A DNA stretch of 64,000 bases, from positions 3,641,402 to 3,705,401 of the forward strand of contig CM055828.1 of assembly GCA_029582265.1 (NCBI GenBank), written 5' to 3'. The notes beneath the pieces were generated by a model that did no database searches, was not told the DNA's origin, and saw nothing but the letters and a program-made list of their open reading frames with translations. Positions 26,767 through 41,700 of this stretch are shown here, one piece after another (position 1 is the stretch's first letter; each line of letters starts with the position of its first letter). Source of the stretch: Zoroaster sp. YZ-2022. Its lineage: Eukaryota; Echinodermata; Asteroidea; Forcipulatida; Zoroasteridae. A program made the position numbers and the translations under genes.

Positions 26767-26798
<32 letters not shown>

Positions 26799-29700
26799 CC
26801 AGAGGTGTTTGGGTACCATTACTAACTTTACATAAAGAAAGTTTTAAAATTATAATTCAGTTATTTTGTAATCAAATGGTGTAGGGGTCTACATCTCCTT
26901 TAAGTAATATTGTTATTATGTTTCTGATGCCACACACAGCGTTGTATGACACTGAAGCAATGAAGGCATTTCCTTTGACTTCCTCTATTCACATTTCCTG
27001 GTTTTACAAAGCTGAGATTGCTGTAACTATTATATTAAGGTAATATTGCCAATTGCTAGCTAAGAAGTAGGGCCATTTCCGAAATGATGGCTATGGCTAT
27101 GGCTAGATCACTGTTTCTTCCTATACTTCAGCATTGCCGCTGCAGCCAATAGCCATAGCCAAAAATGCTTAATTCAGACACGGCCTTACACTGATTTGAA
27201 TGAAAGAAAAACAAGATGGCTGAAGGCTTTGGCTCCGGCTATGACTAGATCGCTGTTTCTTCCTATACTTCAGCATTGCCACTGCAGCCAATAGCCATAG
27301 CCATAGCCATAAATAACATAAAACACAATAAAGGGGGCCACTTTGTATCCGTCACGTTAGCAGTTTTTCTAATGGTTGTTATTTATTTTTAAGTACCTGA
27401 AACCGACCAAAAAGTGTTTCAACATGTGAATGGACATGCAGGCTTATATTAGAACTAATTTGAGTTGATTTATTTTATTAATTTTTTTATTCATTTATTT
27501 TTAAACCCTCAAATTTCCATAAAAATTGGACGGAAAAAGTTACTGCACTTTTCCGTCCATTTGTTGATAGAAATTTTAGGGTAATTAAAAAAATAATAGT
27601 AATAATCAACTCAAATTATCTTTAGGATAAGCATGCATGTCTATTCAAATGTTGAAATTCTTTTTTGGTGGTTTCAGATATTTAAAAAAAAATTACAACC
27701 ATTAGAAAAACTGCTAACGTGACGGTAGGAAAGTGGCCCCCTTTATTGTGTTTTATGTCAGATGCTTAATTCAGACACGGCCTTATATTGATTTGAATGA
27801 AAGAAAAACAAGATGGCTGAAGGCTTTGGCTTTGGCTCCGGCTATGACTAGATCGCTGTTTCTTCCTATACTTCAGCATTGCCACTGCAGCCAATAGCCA
27901 TAGCCGTAGCCACAAACACTACAGCTATGGCTATGGCTAGATCACTGTTTCTTCCTATACTTCAGCATTGCTACTGCAGCCAATAGCCACAGCCGTAGCC
28001 ACAAACACTACAGCTATGGCTATGGCTATGGCTAGATCACTGTTTCTTCCTATACGTCAGCATTGCCACTGCAGCCAATAGCCATAGCCATAAATGCTTA
28101 AATCAGACACGGCCTTACATTGATTTGAATGAAAGAAAAACAAGATGGCTGAAGGCTATGGCTACAGCTATGGCTAGATCACTGTTTCTTCCTGTACTTC
28201 AGCATTGCCACTGCAGCCAATAGCCATAGCCAGAAATGCATCATTCAGACACCGCCTATGATTGGAATCAAAACGTTAGAAATGTTTATGAATGATGTGG
28301 GGCTGTGGGTTTGTTTTCAAGACACATACGTTCACGTAGTTACAACGTATGTCTACTTCTATGAAAATATGTGTACTATGAAAATATTGCAATATTTGAA
28401 TAGATGACGAATGACTTTAGACTGAAAAGAACCCAACCCAATCAAACAATAAAAATCAAAACAATGAACACTCCTATTTCTATACATTTTTTTAAAAACC
28501 CCAACAAAACAAATGCAAAAGCCTAAACTCCAACACTAATATTAAAAAAAAGAGTTAATCTTGATATCAATCGGATTGTAGAAGTCCAAACAGCCACTAT
28601 CATGGGAAAATTATAATTTATGAGGTACACAAAAGCAGACTCTAGGGGACTTCGGTCTAGTGTCCCCTTTGAACCAAAACAGCCCAGGCAGACTGATTTG
28701 ACTCATGACTCAAACTCTGTTTAATATTAAAATATTATTAAACCCAGCCAAGATAACTCAATGTGAAGAGATTCCTCAGAAAAAATAAAAAATAAATGCC
28801 CTTATAATGCAGAAGGTGTTGTTGTCAACCAAGGGTTTCCCGATCAGGGCCTATTGGTATCCCCATCGGGAGAATCAAATTTCAATCAGGATAAAAATAT
28901 ATCCCAATTGGGATAGCATAGTTGTCATCAACCCTGTGATGAGCCTTACTGATTCCTGAAGGTCATTGATTCCTGAAGGTCATTGTTTCCTGATCGGGGT
29001 CTATTGGTATCCCCATCGGGAGATAGTGTTTCAATCGGGATAAAAGTATCTCCCAAATGGGATAGTATAGTTGTCATCAACCCTGTGATGAGCCTTACTG
29101 ATGCCTGAAGGTCATTGTTTCCTGATCGGGGTCTATTGGTATCCCCATCGGGAGAATCGAATTTCAATCAGGATAAAAAATATATCCCAATTGGGATAGC
29201 ATAGTTGTCATCAACCCTGTGAGCCTTACTGATTCCTGAAGGTCATTGTTTCCTGATCGGAGTCTATTGGGATCCTCATTGGGAGAATAGTGTTTCAATC
29301 AGGATAAAAATATATCCCAAATGGGATAGTATCATTGACATTAACCCCATAGTGTAGCTTTAATAACAGATAAGCATAATAAAATACATATGTAGTTACC
29401 ATGGTAAGATCAAAATGGGGGTGGCTACATGTACATGGTAAAAACAAATGATAATATTTGTCATCCGAGTCCAATGTTTTGCGCTATTTGTAAAGTTTCC
29501 ATATTTTTAATGCACTCATGAATGGGACTTGGACTCAATCAACCCACATGTCTTACTGAGGACTCAGAAATGAGATTTGAGGACTTGCATACAAATGTAC
29601 ATGTACATGTAATACAAATCCAAGCTCCGGTCAAAACTCACAAACCATTCTGAATTGGTGCAACATTTGCAATTATACATGTACATGTATGTATATACAA

Positions 29701-32700
29701 TTTAAAACAAATTTATGTTACTGCCAAGGAAATGTTACCTTTCATGTTGAGCATCAGATGCGTCCAATTCTCTGCCTCTTCGTACCCCATTGTCAAACCA
29801 CAGTTCAGAAATTTGATTCAAATTTTGAACAAATCTTGATAATTTTGAAGATTAACCTCCAAAGGGTTATGGTTTGCTTCTATGAAGTGCCGTGAGATCT
29901 TTCGTTTCCTGCATTTTGCTAATTTTTTTTAGAAAACTAACATAAAATCTTGACGTTGCGACATGTATCCTTCCCCAATGTTATCGAGAGCTGAAAGTGC
30001 TCCGAGTCCACGATCAGATATAAGCGGAGGTATTTCACAGACGACACATTTCATCTCCAATCAACTCAGCTCTCTAACGATGCGAATAAGAAGATACAAT
30101 GATCCAACCGGCAGAGCCTTCGGCCAGGCGTGGTAAACCAAGGAAAGTCGCATTCCGCAGGATGAAAACATGGCCTTATCCCTGCCTTATGACAAGGGGG
30201 CAATATTGCCCATAATTCTTGGCAGATCATAAACAGGAAGTTCCACTCTGATTCACACTGTACAAATGGAGCTTAACTTACAAGACATGTACCTATGTGC
30301 GTCAGCTTTTAACCATTACTACCCATTTCCCTTGCATTTCTTTGGCATGTTGCCGATCTGATCAAAACGTCACGTATCACCCCCACAAAATCAGCCCGTG
30401 CCTAGCCAGACGAAATGAATCACAACGTTCACAGAAATTGCTCCAGGCCCCTTTTCTTTGCCTAATAAACGACAAATGCTAGCCGGAGACAATAAAGTTG
30501 GTGTGGGTTCAATATCTTCAGCGTCCATTTCTTCTTTCAACACACTTCCCTGGAGCCGTCATTGTATTGCGGCGCTAGACAATCTATTGGCATTTTCCGT
30601 CCATGATATGCCTAATCAATTTTAAAATTCAGGTTTGTCGGTTTTGTAGATTAGAATTACAAATTAGAATTTTAAAGATGAATGGTACAACTACAAAGAC
30701 TCTGTGAGTCATATGTCCCACAAAGAGTATCCATTGAGCTTTTATTTACAAGTGTCCTCAATATTGCACTGAGCAAAATGACGAATTCAGTCAGAACACG
30801 TGATACAAACAAAAAGTAATCAGTGCCTTGACGAGGTACGGTAATCAGTTAAAACGGCAGCCTCCGGGGAGTTTGAGAAGCAAATAACGCTCAGACACAT
30901 TCGAGCTGCATTTGGAGTAAATATCCGCAGGTAATTCTTCTCAATCACTAAACTGCATCTATAGGATTAGGGTTTCATTTCAGAAATGAAGTCCTTTTAT
31001 GCCGAAGCCGGGCAACGCAACTCGAGACCTCACGTCGTCGTCATCGGATGAATCCGCTACATCCTAGTCACCCTTGCAACCTCTCCGCCTTGGGGATTTT
31101 GCGATTGGTAGGTTTGCAGAGGAAGAACATAAAACAATGCGGCTTAAGACTAGTGCGGCTTAAGAATAGTGCATTCCACCAAAAATAAAACTGAGACAGC
31201 ACAAAAAAGTCTGTGCTGCCTGTAGGAACTGCCTGGGTAATGAAGCGGCAACCAGGCTATCACCTCGGCTCATCCCCCACCTGGTTCTTCACCAGCAACG
31301 TGACTCTGAGTCAGAGGGAGTTTTATTCAATGCTAATTAACGGCTCCTGGGTTGATGCAAACAATTTGAGACCTGGATTATTTGGTTTCACTAAGGGGAT
31401 TCAGGCGGGCAAGGAAAAGACAATTATGTATTACATAATAAACTTTAAAGACGACAGCAACAATTAGGTCCGACTGGGAACTTGACCTTAAATATTAAAA
31501 ATAAAATAAAATAAATTAAAAATTAAAAGTAAGATCTGATGCACTTTGTGGTGGATTTAAGAGATCTTTTTTTTGCCATGAACATACATCTTGATATGAG
31601 TTCCCACTAATTCAATATTACTCAATGAAGCCAATCAAAGGCACTGTGAATCTTTCATTAACACAATATTTGTTTTGAATTTTTTGTCCATGTGACCTAA
31701 AAACAACAACCACAACCAAGCCAGCAAGGCTGATGATGGAACTGAAGCATGATTAACCCAAAAAATGTATAGAAAACATCTGGAAAAATCTACAGTTCAC
31801 TAATGAATTTGTAATTGAATCAAATCTCAAATCATATAAAAATGCGCATATATGTGTGTCTGATTCCGCCTACCTCTCATCATAACATGACTTCCTATGG
31901 ACAGGAGGTCTGTACAGTTGCACTCATAATCTTATTATACTGTTACTGATGCAGAAGGTGTTGTCGTCACCCAAGGGTTTCCCGATTGGGGGCCTATTGG
32001 TTATCCTCATTGAGTGAGAAGGGTCTCAGTCGGGATAAAAGTATCACCCAATTGGGATAGTATAGATGACATCAACCCATAAATAGCCTCAAGGTAACGC
32101 CATGTGTTTCACAGTTGAAGAACTATCTTGGGAGAATGCTTACGTCAGGATCTAGACTACTTAACAGCAAGTGGGAGCCAAGATTTGGGAAATGGAGAGG
32201 ATATACAAATAAATGATTGTGCATACATGTACGTACAAACTGTACGTCTACGTCACAGCAAAATTTACACAAACAGTTATGCACTATACATTTTACAGTC
32301 ATGTACAAAATTCCCTTGGGTCTAAATATGAAAATCGTTATCAAACATATGTACATCAGTACATTATAAAATATTAACAAACTTTGTTTCCAGTTTCTGT
32401 TGATAAGTGTTGTCTAATTCAACATGTGTTTAAACAAAGCACCATAGTAAATGTGTGATGGACGTGATATGTACATCTGTTGCTGTAGTTGATATTTAAA
32501 TCTGTTTTAAATTTATTTATATAAATACATGTATGTGTAGGGGTGTGTATACAATTATTTATACAAAATAAAAAAACGGGTTTAACAAAAAAAATAGTAA
32601 AATACAAATGAAACAGGTTTTAACAAATAAATTTGTTTAAGTCTTCAGATATCACAAACTTACTACTAAACGTGTATGGAAGTTGAGTGGTGAAGTTCAT

Positions 32701-35700
32701 GTACCAGTATTTTAATGTGCGTAGCTTTGCATGGTGAAAAAGGATAAGTAAAGACTGTTTGTGGTGACACCATGTAGAAATTCTCTTTTGCGTAGTAAAT
32801 AGTTCTGAAAAGTTTCTCCTGAAAACGATCAGGGCATACTGATTGAAATGTCGAGTTGTAACCAACCGGTTCTTTTCAGAACTATTTTTTACTACTCAAA
32901 AGAGAATTTCTACATGGTGCCACCGCAAACAGTCTTTACTTAATATTTTAATGAGCAAATTTAACTTGCATCTTCTAGTTTTCAAGACAATTTGCTGATG
33001 CCCTTAACAATGTGCTTCTGTCAACAATAATATCTGCATTTATTCACTAAATCACTTCCACTTAACAACCGCTGGAATCGGGGATTTCATTTGAATGCAA
33101 AAAAAATTAAAAAAAAAAAATTATCATTGAAAATATTGTCACTTTTAGAATTTTCAAATGTTGTAATCATACCATTGTTGTTGACTCCATTTTCTAGGCT
33201 GGGTATCTCATCATTAAAGAGGTGGTCATTTTCACCATAAACATCATATCTATTGTCGTCTTCTCTCATGCTAGCAACTGCCTCAAAAAAACCTTCCCAT
33301 GGTGCACTTGTGCTTTGAAAATCCTGGATGCTGGCGGTAGTGTCGGATTCAGAGAGGGTACCATTGCATAACCGGCTCTCTGTCATCGGTTTGAGATGCT
33401 TACCCTCTGCAGGGTACTGCTTAACGTCAGTTAGTTACATTGTGATGCCACACGCATGTACAATATAATTTGTAAGCTAGGTTTCATCTGACAATGTGTA
33501 AGGTTCCACGACAAATATGTGATGTACAGAAACACTTGGTCATTTTAACACAAACCAGGCATACATTATGTGTACATGTAAGATGATATTCTTGTTGAGA
33601 TTAATCCAGGGAGATTTCCAAGTCAAAAGTCCACCACATGTACATCATCCACTCATCAGGAAAGCTGTCATAATTTACTAACCATTCCATCCAGGAACAT
33701 GCACATGGATGTACAGTGTACAATGCACGCAATCATGAATATAATCCCCTATTCTAACAAGTGTTGTATTTCGTGAGGGGTCAGTGACAAGCCCTGCTCA
33801 ACACATGTCAAGTGATGACACAATTACTGTACAATAACGGATACATTGTACACGTGTAATTGTAGAAAAGGTCAGTTACGTACACTGTACATGTAAAAAC
33901 AAGACTAGTCAACAGAAAGGGCATAAGGTGCATGTATACATGTGCAACCTGTTTAATAATACCGTTCAATGAAGATAAAAGCTCTTGTGATTCAACACAG
34001 TGCAAATAAACAAGATTGCTGACGAATCTGGAACTCCAATTAGGTACTGTCCCTATATTGTTCCTACAGGTCCAATCCCACACTTGTACACAACTCCAAA
34101 CTGATGACATGCAAATAAGCAAGATTCTGACGAATGTTCAGTTACTAGGAACTCTAATTATTGTAGGTACTGTCCCTACATGTATATTTTCCCTACCATC
34201 GGGGGTACATAGGAAAAGACAGGTTCAGTCCCACACATGTACACAACTCCAAACCGACGATGTGTAAAACCACATGTCGCTCACAACTAGTTCCCCCAAA
34301 GAGTGTTTTGTGGTTCTCCCAACCAAATAATCCACTGACAGATGACGGTTCCTTTTATATGCAAATGACCATTGATGAGTCCCAGGAACATTTAATAATA
34401 CACTGCAGAAGAATACTGGAGGGGTTCACCATTTTAAAATCGTGTTGTCCAAAAACAGCACATGCACAGTATAATGTACACCTCAACTTATTCTCTTAAC
34501 CGTAGAACCATAAAATCCTCTAACAACCCTTGACTGACGCCCGTTCCGTTATAAATGTAAATGTGACCAATGATGGTTTCAGTGAAACACCACAGTAATA
34601 GTTTACAATATGCCACAGACAAACACTGTACATACATGTAAATAAATGGAGAATTTTGGCTGGTCTCAGTTGCTATGGTAACCACACTGATGCCTAGAAA
34701 TTGGATAGGTCACTGCATTTTGACAAACGCATGTATATTCCTAAACACATGGGTACATTTCCACATCTAGTGACATGTATCTGAAAACTGCATTGTTAAA
34801 AAATGGTTACCTCATCTAGCTTCAACTGAACTCATGAAAATCAATAAAAAACAATGCAGCTAGTATTTGTTCCAAATAAAGGACCCAACCCATCACATTG
34901 AATAATACTGTAAAAATAAAAAATATATAAATTATTTACACAAAAGACAATCATTGAATATGCACATTATAAACTGTACATTGTATACATCCACAATAAT
35001 TGTTTGTATTGAAAATATAACAGGATATTCCAATTAAATTGTTCACTGCTTTAGCCTTGAACACACTGTACAATGATTTGTACAAAAAACACACCTATTA
35101 AATAGTGGTACATTCCTGTGCTATGCATAATCCCTGTGTGTACATGCACATACAATACATACTGCATTGTACATATACTGTACATCATGTATAGTGTGTG
35201 TTTAGTGGACTGCGTAAAGCCTGCCCCCACAGAGCTTTTCAAGGCTAACATTATGTATGCAAATAAAGGTCAAAGCACCTCATGCATATTCATATGCACT
35301 TGGTTCATAATGCACTAGTGATATATCAGCATTTTTGAGACACAAAATCATGGATTTTATCATTTTGTTGAATCATAATGATGAAAATCACAGTCAATTA
35401 TTGTGAGGGTTTATGTGGAAATACTATTAAATGACAGCAACATTTTTTTGTTTGGTTTTAGGGATTAAATAACAACTTTTTACAGTGGACATGGTACTGA
35501 CCACTATGGTTAGCAATCAGTCCCCAGAATGCCACCTCATGATTTTCACCTCATCTCAGTACTCTGGTTTCACTGCATTCGCATAAATCTTTCGCCTTTT
35601 ACTAAAGATTTCCGTGCAGAGGAACAACTTAATGAGTCTATAGACTAATTTTTTGCTGCCCAATCGAAAGATCGGGCTAACAAATAAACCAAAAATAGAA

Positions 35701-38700
35701 TGGAATTGCCACATAGAATAATCGTGCTCTGACTGTATATATAGCAAGCAAGATTTATCTACATGGAGGCCTATGTCATCAATGATCAATATTTGCCATG
35801 AGCAGTGCCAAGCTCTATCTTGTTGGGAACATCCTTGTCCATTGCATTTAATGATCAGAATTAAACACTTCTAAATATACTAGTATTGGTAACCTCAAAA
35901 GGTGCAAATGATTAGTCTTAACTCAAAATTACTTGGTATAAGATTAATGATGCTATCAAAACATCCCTTGAAATCTGTCTTTTGAAAGTGCTAAGATTTT
36001 AATAAATATAACTTAATCTATTTCTTAAAAATCTCACATGGGAACTCAAAAATGTTTAAATAAATTTTTAATCATGAACACCACATTGTCATAATCTGAA
36101 GCTGTCATAGGTTGGTTGTTTGTTTAATAAACACAAACATGTATGGATTCTTGAAAATTGGCACACGGCCATACAGACTATATAGTCGGCAAATGTATAC
36201 ACATTTTCAATCAAAAAGCATCAATAAACTTCCCGCAATGATTGTTTTAATAACCAATGCGGCAAGAAAGAAAGTCTAGAACAACAAAATGGGTGGCAAA
36301 TTCTTCCAACAATTTTGTTTTCTTAATTTTTATTATTTTTTAAATATTGATTTCGGTTAGCTGGTTAGCAAATTTCTGAAGGATTAGGTGCAGTTTTGGT
36401 CGGTTCAAGAGACAATATCGTCACGATCAACAGGGCATGGATCAGAGTGCTAGTTTTAGACAAACTCAGTGACAGAAAATAATATCCCACCTGATAAGGT
36501 CATACTGTTGCTGCTGCATAAATGAGCCAGTAATTTTCATTCACTGTGTTCAACTTAAATTAGAACACCGATTCCATGCCCTGTTGAAAGTCTGCTCTGA
36601 TCATGACGATATTGCCCCTTTAACCGGTTAACTGTCCCAGCACTATGTGTACATTCTCTTAAAAAATAAAACGCACTCATGAAGGAACAAAACAGATCAC
36701 CAATCTTACACATTATGACAGATAAGTCTGGTCCCAAACCTCTTCTGTCCACACAATACAAATTTATACAACACTTTTCAGCATCAAAATTGAATTAATT
36801 GCATGATTGGGCACATCCCCCCCAAAAAATCTAGTTTTTACAGCAAATTTATTTTTAAGTAAATATGTGCATTCTCATATTTTAAATGTGAAACTGTGAT
36901 CCTTTGGCTATGCTGGTTGATTGTCTCTGATATGGTAAACAATTCAGGTGACAATGTATTTTGATATGTACAATGTAAGCAATATCTACTGCCCTCTTGT
37001 GGCCGAATCTGTCCAGTCCTCATAATCATATTTTTATTTCATTTTCTCTGATTTGGTAAACAATTCAGGTGACAGAATGTACTTTGATACGTACGTATGT
37101 ATGTGCTTTCTATTGAAAGCAATATCTACTGCCCTCTTGTGGGCAAATCTGTCCAGTCCTCATATTCATATCTTTATTTCATTTCTTACCATCAAAGGTC
37201 TCAACAAATTTGTCAACAAACACATTATGAATAATGTCCTTTCCAATTGCCACACCTGACGCTATATTTCGTATTATCTTGTGTAAATAATCTATATTTG
37301 TTCTGACTCTTTTTTCGTGCAAAGAAGTAGTAATTACACTTGTAATATAGAGGTTATCACCACATCAAAAGCACTTCAAAATCTAATGGGTGTTTTTGGC
37401 ACGTAGGCACATGCTGTAGCTCGATTCTTGCCCATTTTATTTTGTATTTACAGTTAAAACTACTCATTTCATCTGTAACATTTACACAAAACAAGACATG
37501 CAGAATGCATACATGTACATACTTTACAGAGTTATCAGGGGTGGATCCAGAAAGGCATAATAAACGTATAACCCTTAATCCTAACCACTCAAAATCCTGC
37601 AAAATCCTTCAAGGGGCACTTTTTGGGAAAAATACTTTCCACCTCTTGAAATAGGGCAAAATTACTACCTGACAAGAAGTACAGGCCATAAGTGCTGAAT
37701 ATGAAAGATCAACGAAAATACATGGTGCATTTTGAAGATAAAGGCATGTTTCCAAAAGTACACTGATGGATTTTGGAGGATTCAGGAAGGTTCCTAGCCA
37801 TAATACCCAGGGGGTTAGGGTTAAAGAGGGACAAATCCAAGGGAGGGGAGAGAGTGTGGGAATGTTGCAACAATTGAAAAAAAGATGGTAATTTTTTTGT
37901 TTAAATTCGCAATAGATTGCTGATTGCTATTTTTGTCTGACAAATCCACTGAACTTTTCACAGTATGCATCCATAACTGTGGTGGAAGTGTTACCATATT
38001 CTGTGTCAATCATTCATTTCTTCACACAGTTCATGCTTCTTCAACTGATGATGTGCACGCAATTTGAGGAAAAGCCTACAAATTACGTTTTAAAGTATGC
38101 TTGTGCGTATGAGTGGTAGCAACTGCCTCTAGTGGTCTGAAGATTAGTCTATAGATGTATGTGCAGCATGCTGTTATTTCTTCTAATAGAATCAATCAAA
38201 ATGTATAAAAATACTGTGTGTGTAATTAAAATAAAGATATAATTCACAGTTTTGTGAATGACAATGGCTGATGAGAGTAATATTAAAGGGACAATATCAT
38301 CATGATCAACAGGGCATGGAATCTGAGTACTAGATTTAGATTAACTCAGTGACTGATAACAATACCCCACATGATAAGGTCATATTACCGTTGCTGCTGC
38401 ATAAATGAGCCAGTGATTTTCAGTCACTGTGTTCACTGATTCCATGCCCTGTTGAAAGTCTGTTCTGATCGTGACGATATTGTCCCTTTAAAGGCGTATA
38501 CAGATTTCCCCCTGTGAGGTTGATACCCTGAAATCAATCATTAATTTATATGGTAACCCCTTTCTGTGAAGGGACACACAGGTACTAGATGAGATGTCGT
38601 ACGTGCCAGACATCCACATACATACTGTATGTGACAGTAATGTGCGGGCATTGTGCACAGACGTATCACATTACATCAACAGTGAACTTTATTACTTCCT

Positions 38701-41700
38701 TCATGTTCTGAACCATGATTCAACAGTACATTGACGCATGTTGCCTTTGCGCATGATATAATAGTGGAAAACTCGAAGATGTACATTATATTGCTGTGTG
38801 AATCCTTAATTTTTCAGCCATTTTCTTTTTAATTACGTTATTTTACAAGTGAAAAAAAAAATTAAATAACTTCCAAGACAATGACCACGGCATGGAAAAA
38901 AGATTAATTAAGTGAATTAATTAATTTATGACCCAGGGTCATTAATATTAAAATAATGACCATTTATTCATGTACACCTACGGTCTGTTAAACAACACTT
39001 CAATCAATTATTTTGTGATACATTTAACGTAATGCTCTTCTCTTTTTACAAGGAAAACAGAAGTGTAGTTAGTGATTAATCTTTTTTTACAAAATTAATG
39101 GTTAAATAGAGAGAAAAAAATTCTAAAATTGCATCCTTAATTAAGTAGTCTTCTAGTCTAGTTGTATGTAAGATTTTGCATGCAAGTTGTTTCTTTACTA
39201 AATACTATACATTCCTGCACTGTAAAAAGTGTAAATTATAGATCTCACGTACTAGATTTACTTGAATATTCTGTAACCCTTGGGGCACTGCAGGTTATAT
39301 ATGTCGAGACTATCAACAGGACAAAGTCATGTCCATGTAAACATGATTACATGATTAAGTACATTAAATTATTACACATAAGCTACTGGGAACAAGGCCG
39401 CTGAATAAAGATGGGATAGGATATGTCTACAATTTACACTATACTACATTACAGTACTAGTACAGTTCTCCATGGAGGGAGAAATACCTCAATGATAAAG
39501 GGAAGTACAATGTCACTTTGAACATGTAAATAAAAAATGCATATAAAACTAAATACTGCTTACTGAGAAAACAATAAAATTAATCCTTTAAAGAAAATCA
39601 AAAGCACACAATTCAAATTTGTGATTAACAGATTATTAAGATTTAAAATCCAATCCAATGATTTTGTATAAAGCACCTATTCCATAATGCTTCAATGCTC
39701 TATTAATCATCCATAAACCCTCCTACAATCAGTGAATTTTTTTAAACAACTCATTCAGGCCACTCCAAGCCATTGCTGTGGTAGGCAGTGGCTCCTCATA
39801 GCTATACTGCAGTAACATAATGCCTCATATGTCTGTTGGTTTTAGTGGTTTGTGATTGACATATTGCAGGGCATATTACTTTGTTCCAAACTCAGTGGCT
39901 GGTAGTAGGTTACTATGGAGAGTCTATGTTTACAAAATAACTGCTGAAAATCCCAATGGATGATGGAGGCTTGGTATGGTTTATTGGTCTCAGTGGCTGA
40001 TGGTGATTTATTATTGGGAGTTTGTTTACAGTATAACCTGCTGAAAATAAGGTCAACTGTGGTATACATGTGTCTTTGTATGCATGTATGTACATTGGAG
40101 ATTACTTCAAAGGGTCAGTGTGGCTTATATGCACAAACAATGTGTGTACAACACATTGGACATTTAGTGGTTTACAGTGGCCTCTATGTGTAGCAGGGTT
40201 AAGAGCAATAATTAAAAGTCTCAAAATAGATTAAATGGAGAATTATTCACATGCAGATGTATGTATGTCATGTATGGTGGAGAAATCAGACGTTAATTAA
40301 TTTGGGATTAACCACCGTCTGGATTGAATTGATTTTATACACAGTCCCTGACAGCGGGAGAAGTTAATGCAAGATGGTCCCTGCAGCTTAAATGCAATCA
40401 TGACAAAAATTTCTCTGTTCGCATGAGAATGTTCCCACGTTTTAATTGATTGATTTTAAAGAAAGAATCTGCTAGGTTCAAAACGTAAGTCATTAACCTA
40501 AGGCCATTAACTTTTTTTGATTTTTAACAGTATTAAAATAGTGGAAAGGACTTAAACCCAGACTTAACTTAAGGCGTGTTCGCACTGGACTTTTTTTTTG
40601 GAAGGTTTTACCGAGACGATGGTAAAATGAAAAATGGTTAAATTTAACCTCTGTCCGCACTTGGACTTTCGACACGGGAAAATTTTACCGAGACCGTGGG
40701 AGAAGTAACCGAGCTGTCAGTATAATGACTCATGAGGGCGCTTTGCGTGACCTTTCCACAGCTATTTTTAGTTGCACCTAGTTGAAGTTGCACCTAGTTG
40801 GTAGATGATCAAGGATTCGACTGGACTGATCTGATGAGTTTTTTGAGCCAGTGTTCTGGGTGATCTTTTTCATTCCTTGTTTTATACAGTATTTGACGTA
40901 TCCCCTTGGGACATCGCCATTTTACCTCGTGAACAATACGCTCTTCGTTGCGACTAGTGCACTGACATTGCGTCATCTTCACAGATGGCTGGTTCCAGAC
41001 TAAGCACTTCACTATTGTGGCTTTTGTTAATGACACTGTTTAATCTGATCACTTTCACCAACAACAATCTACATAGTTTACGTAAGGACAAACCCAGTCT
41101 ACCTCCAAAGGTTTACCATGCACTGAGAGAACTCGGCATATGTGCCGTAAAACCTACAAGAAGAGGCCACAGATCGTGGGCTAAGCAACACAAAAAGCCG
41201 ATTCCTGTCCTGAGAAAAATTCCAGTTTGCTCGGTCCAGCGGAACAAGCAACCCCCCATTACTAAACCAAATGGTGCTTGTCTTATAAATCTGATACACT
41301 TGACCCCACACGATGACTCAAACCTACATTTTTGCTCCTTGAATGCACAATCTATTCGCAATAAAACTGCAGATTTTGTTGATTTTGTTCATGAATACAG
41401 CTTAGACATAGTTGCAATATCCGAAACATAGCTGAAACCAGGAGATGACTGGATAATAACCGAAATAACACCACCGGGATACTCCTTTCATCATATTCCT
41501 AGACTGCACAAAACAGGTGGAGGGGTCGGACGTCTCTACAAGTCAAGTCTATCAGTGTCAATAAAATCTGATGCTGGGGATTACTCATCATTCGAGTCTA
41601 TCCATGCCGAGATCACTTGTAACTCAAGATCAGTCCGACTTGTGAATGTCTATCGTTCTGGAAAAAACAAATCCGGCTAACACGTCAGCATGAACACATT

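Noticed and set aside
31213..31467. 84-residue plus-strand frame in the TRAK intron
   Set aside because: No family resemblance and no splice or promoter support, despite slightly higher GC.
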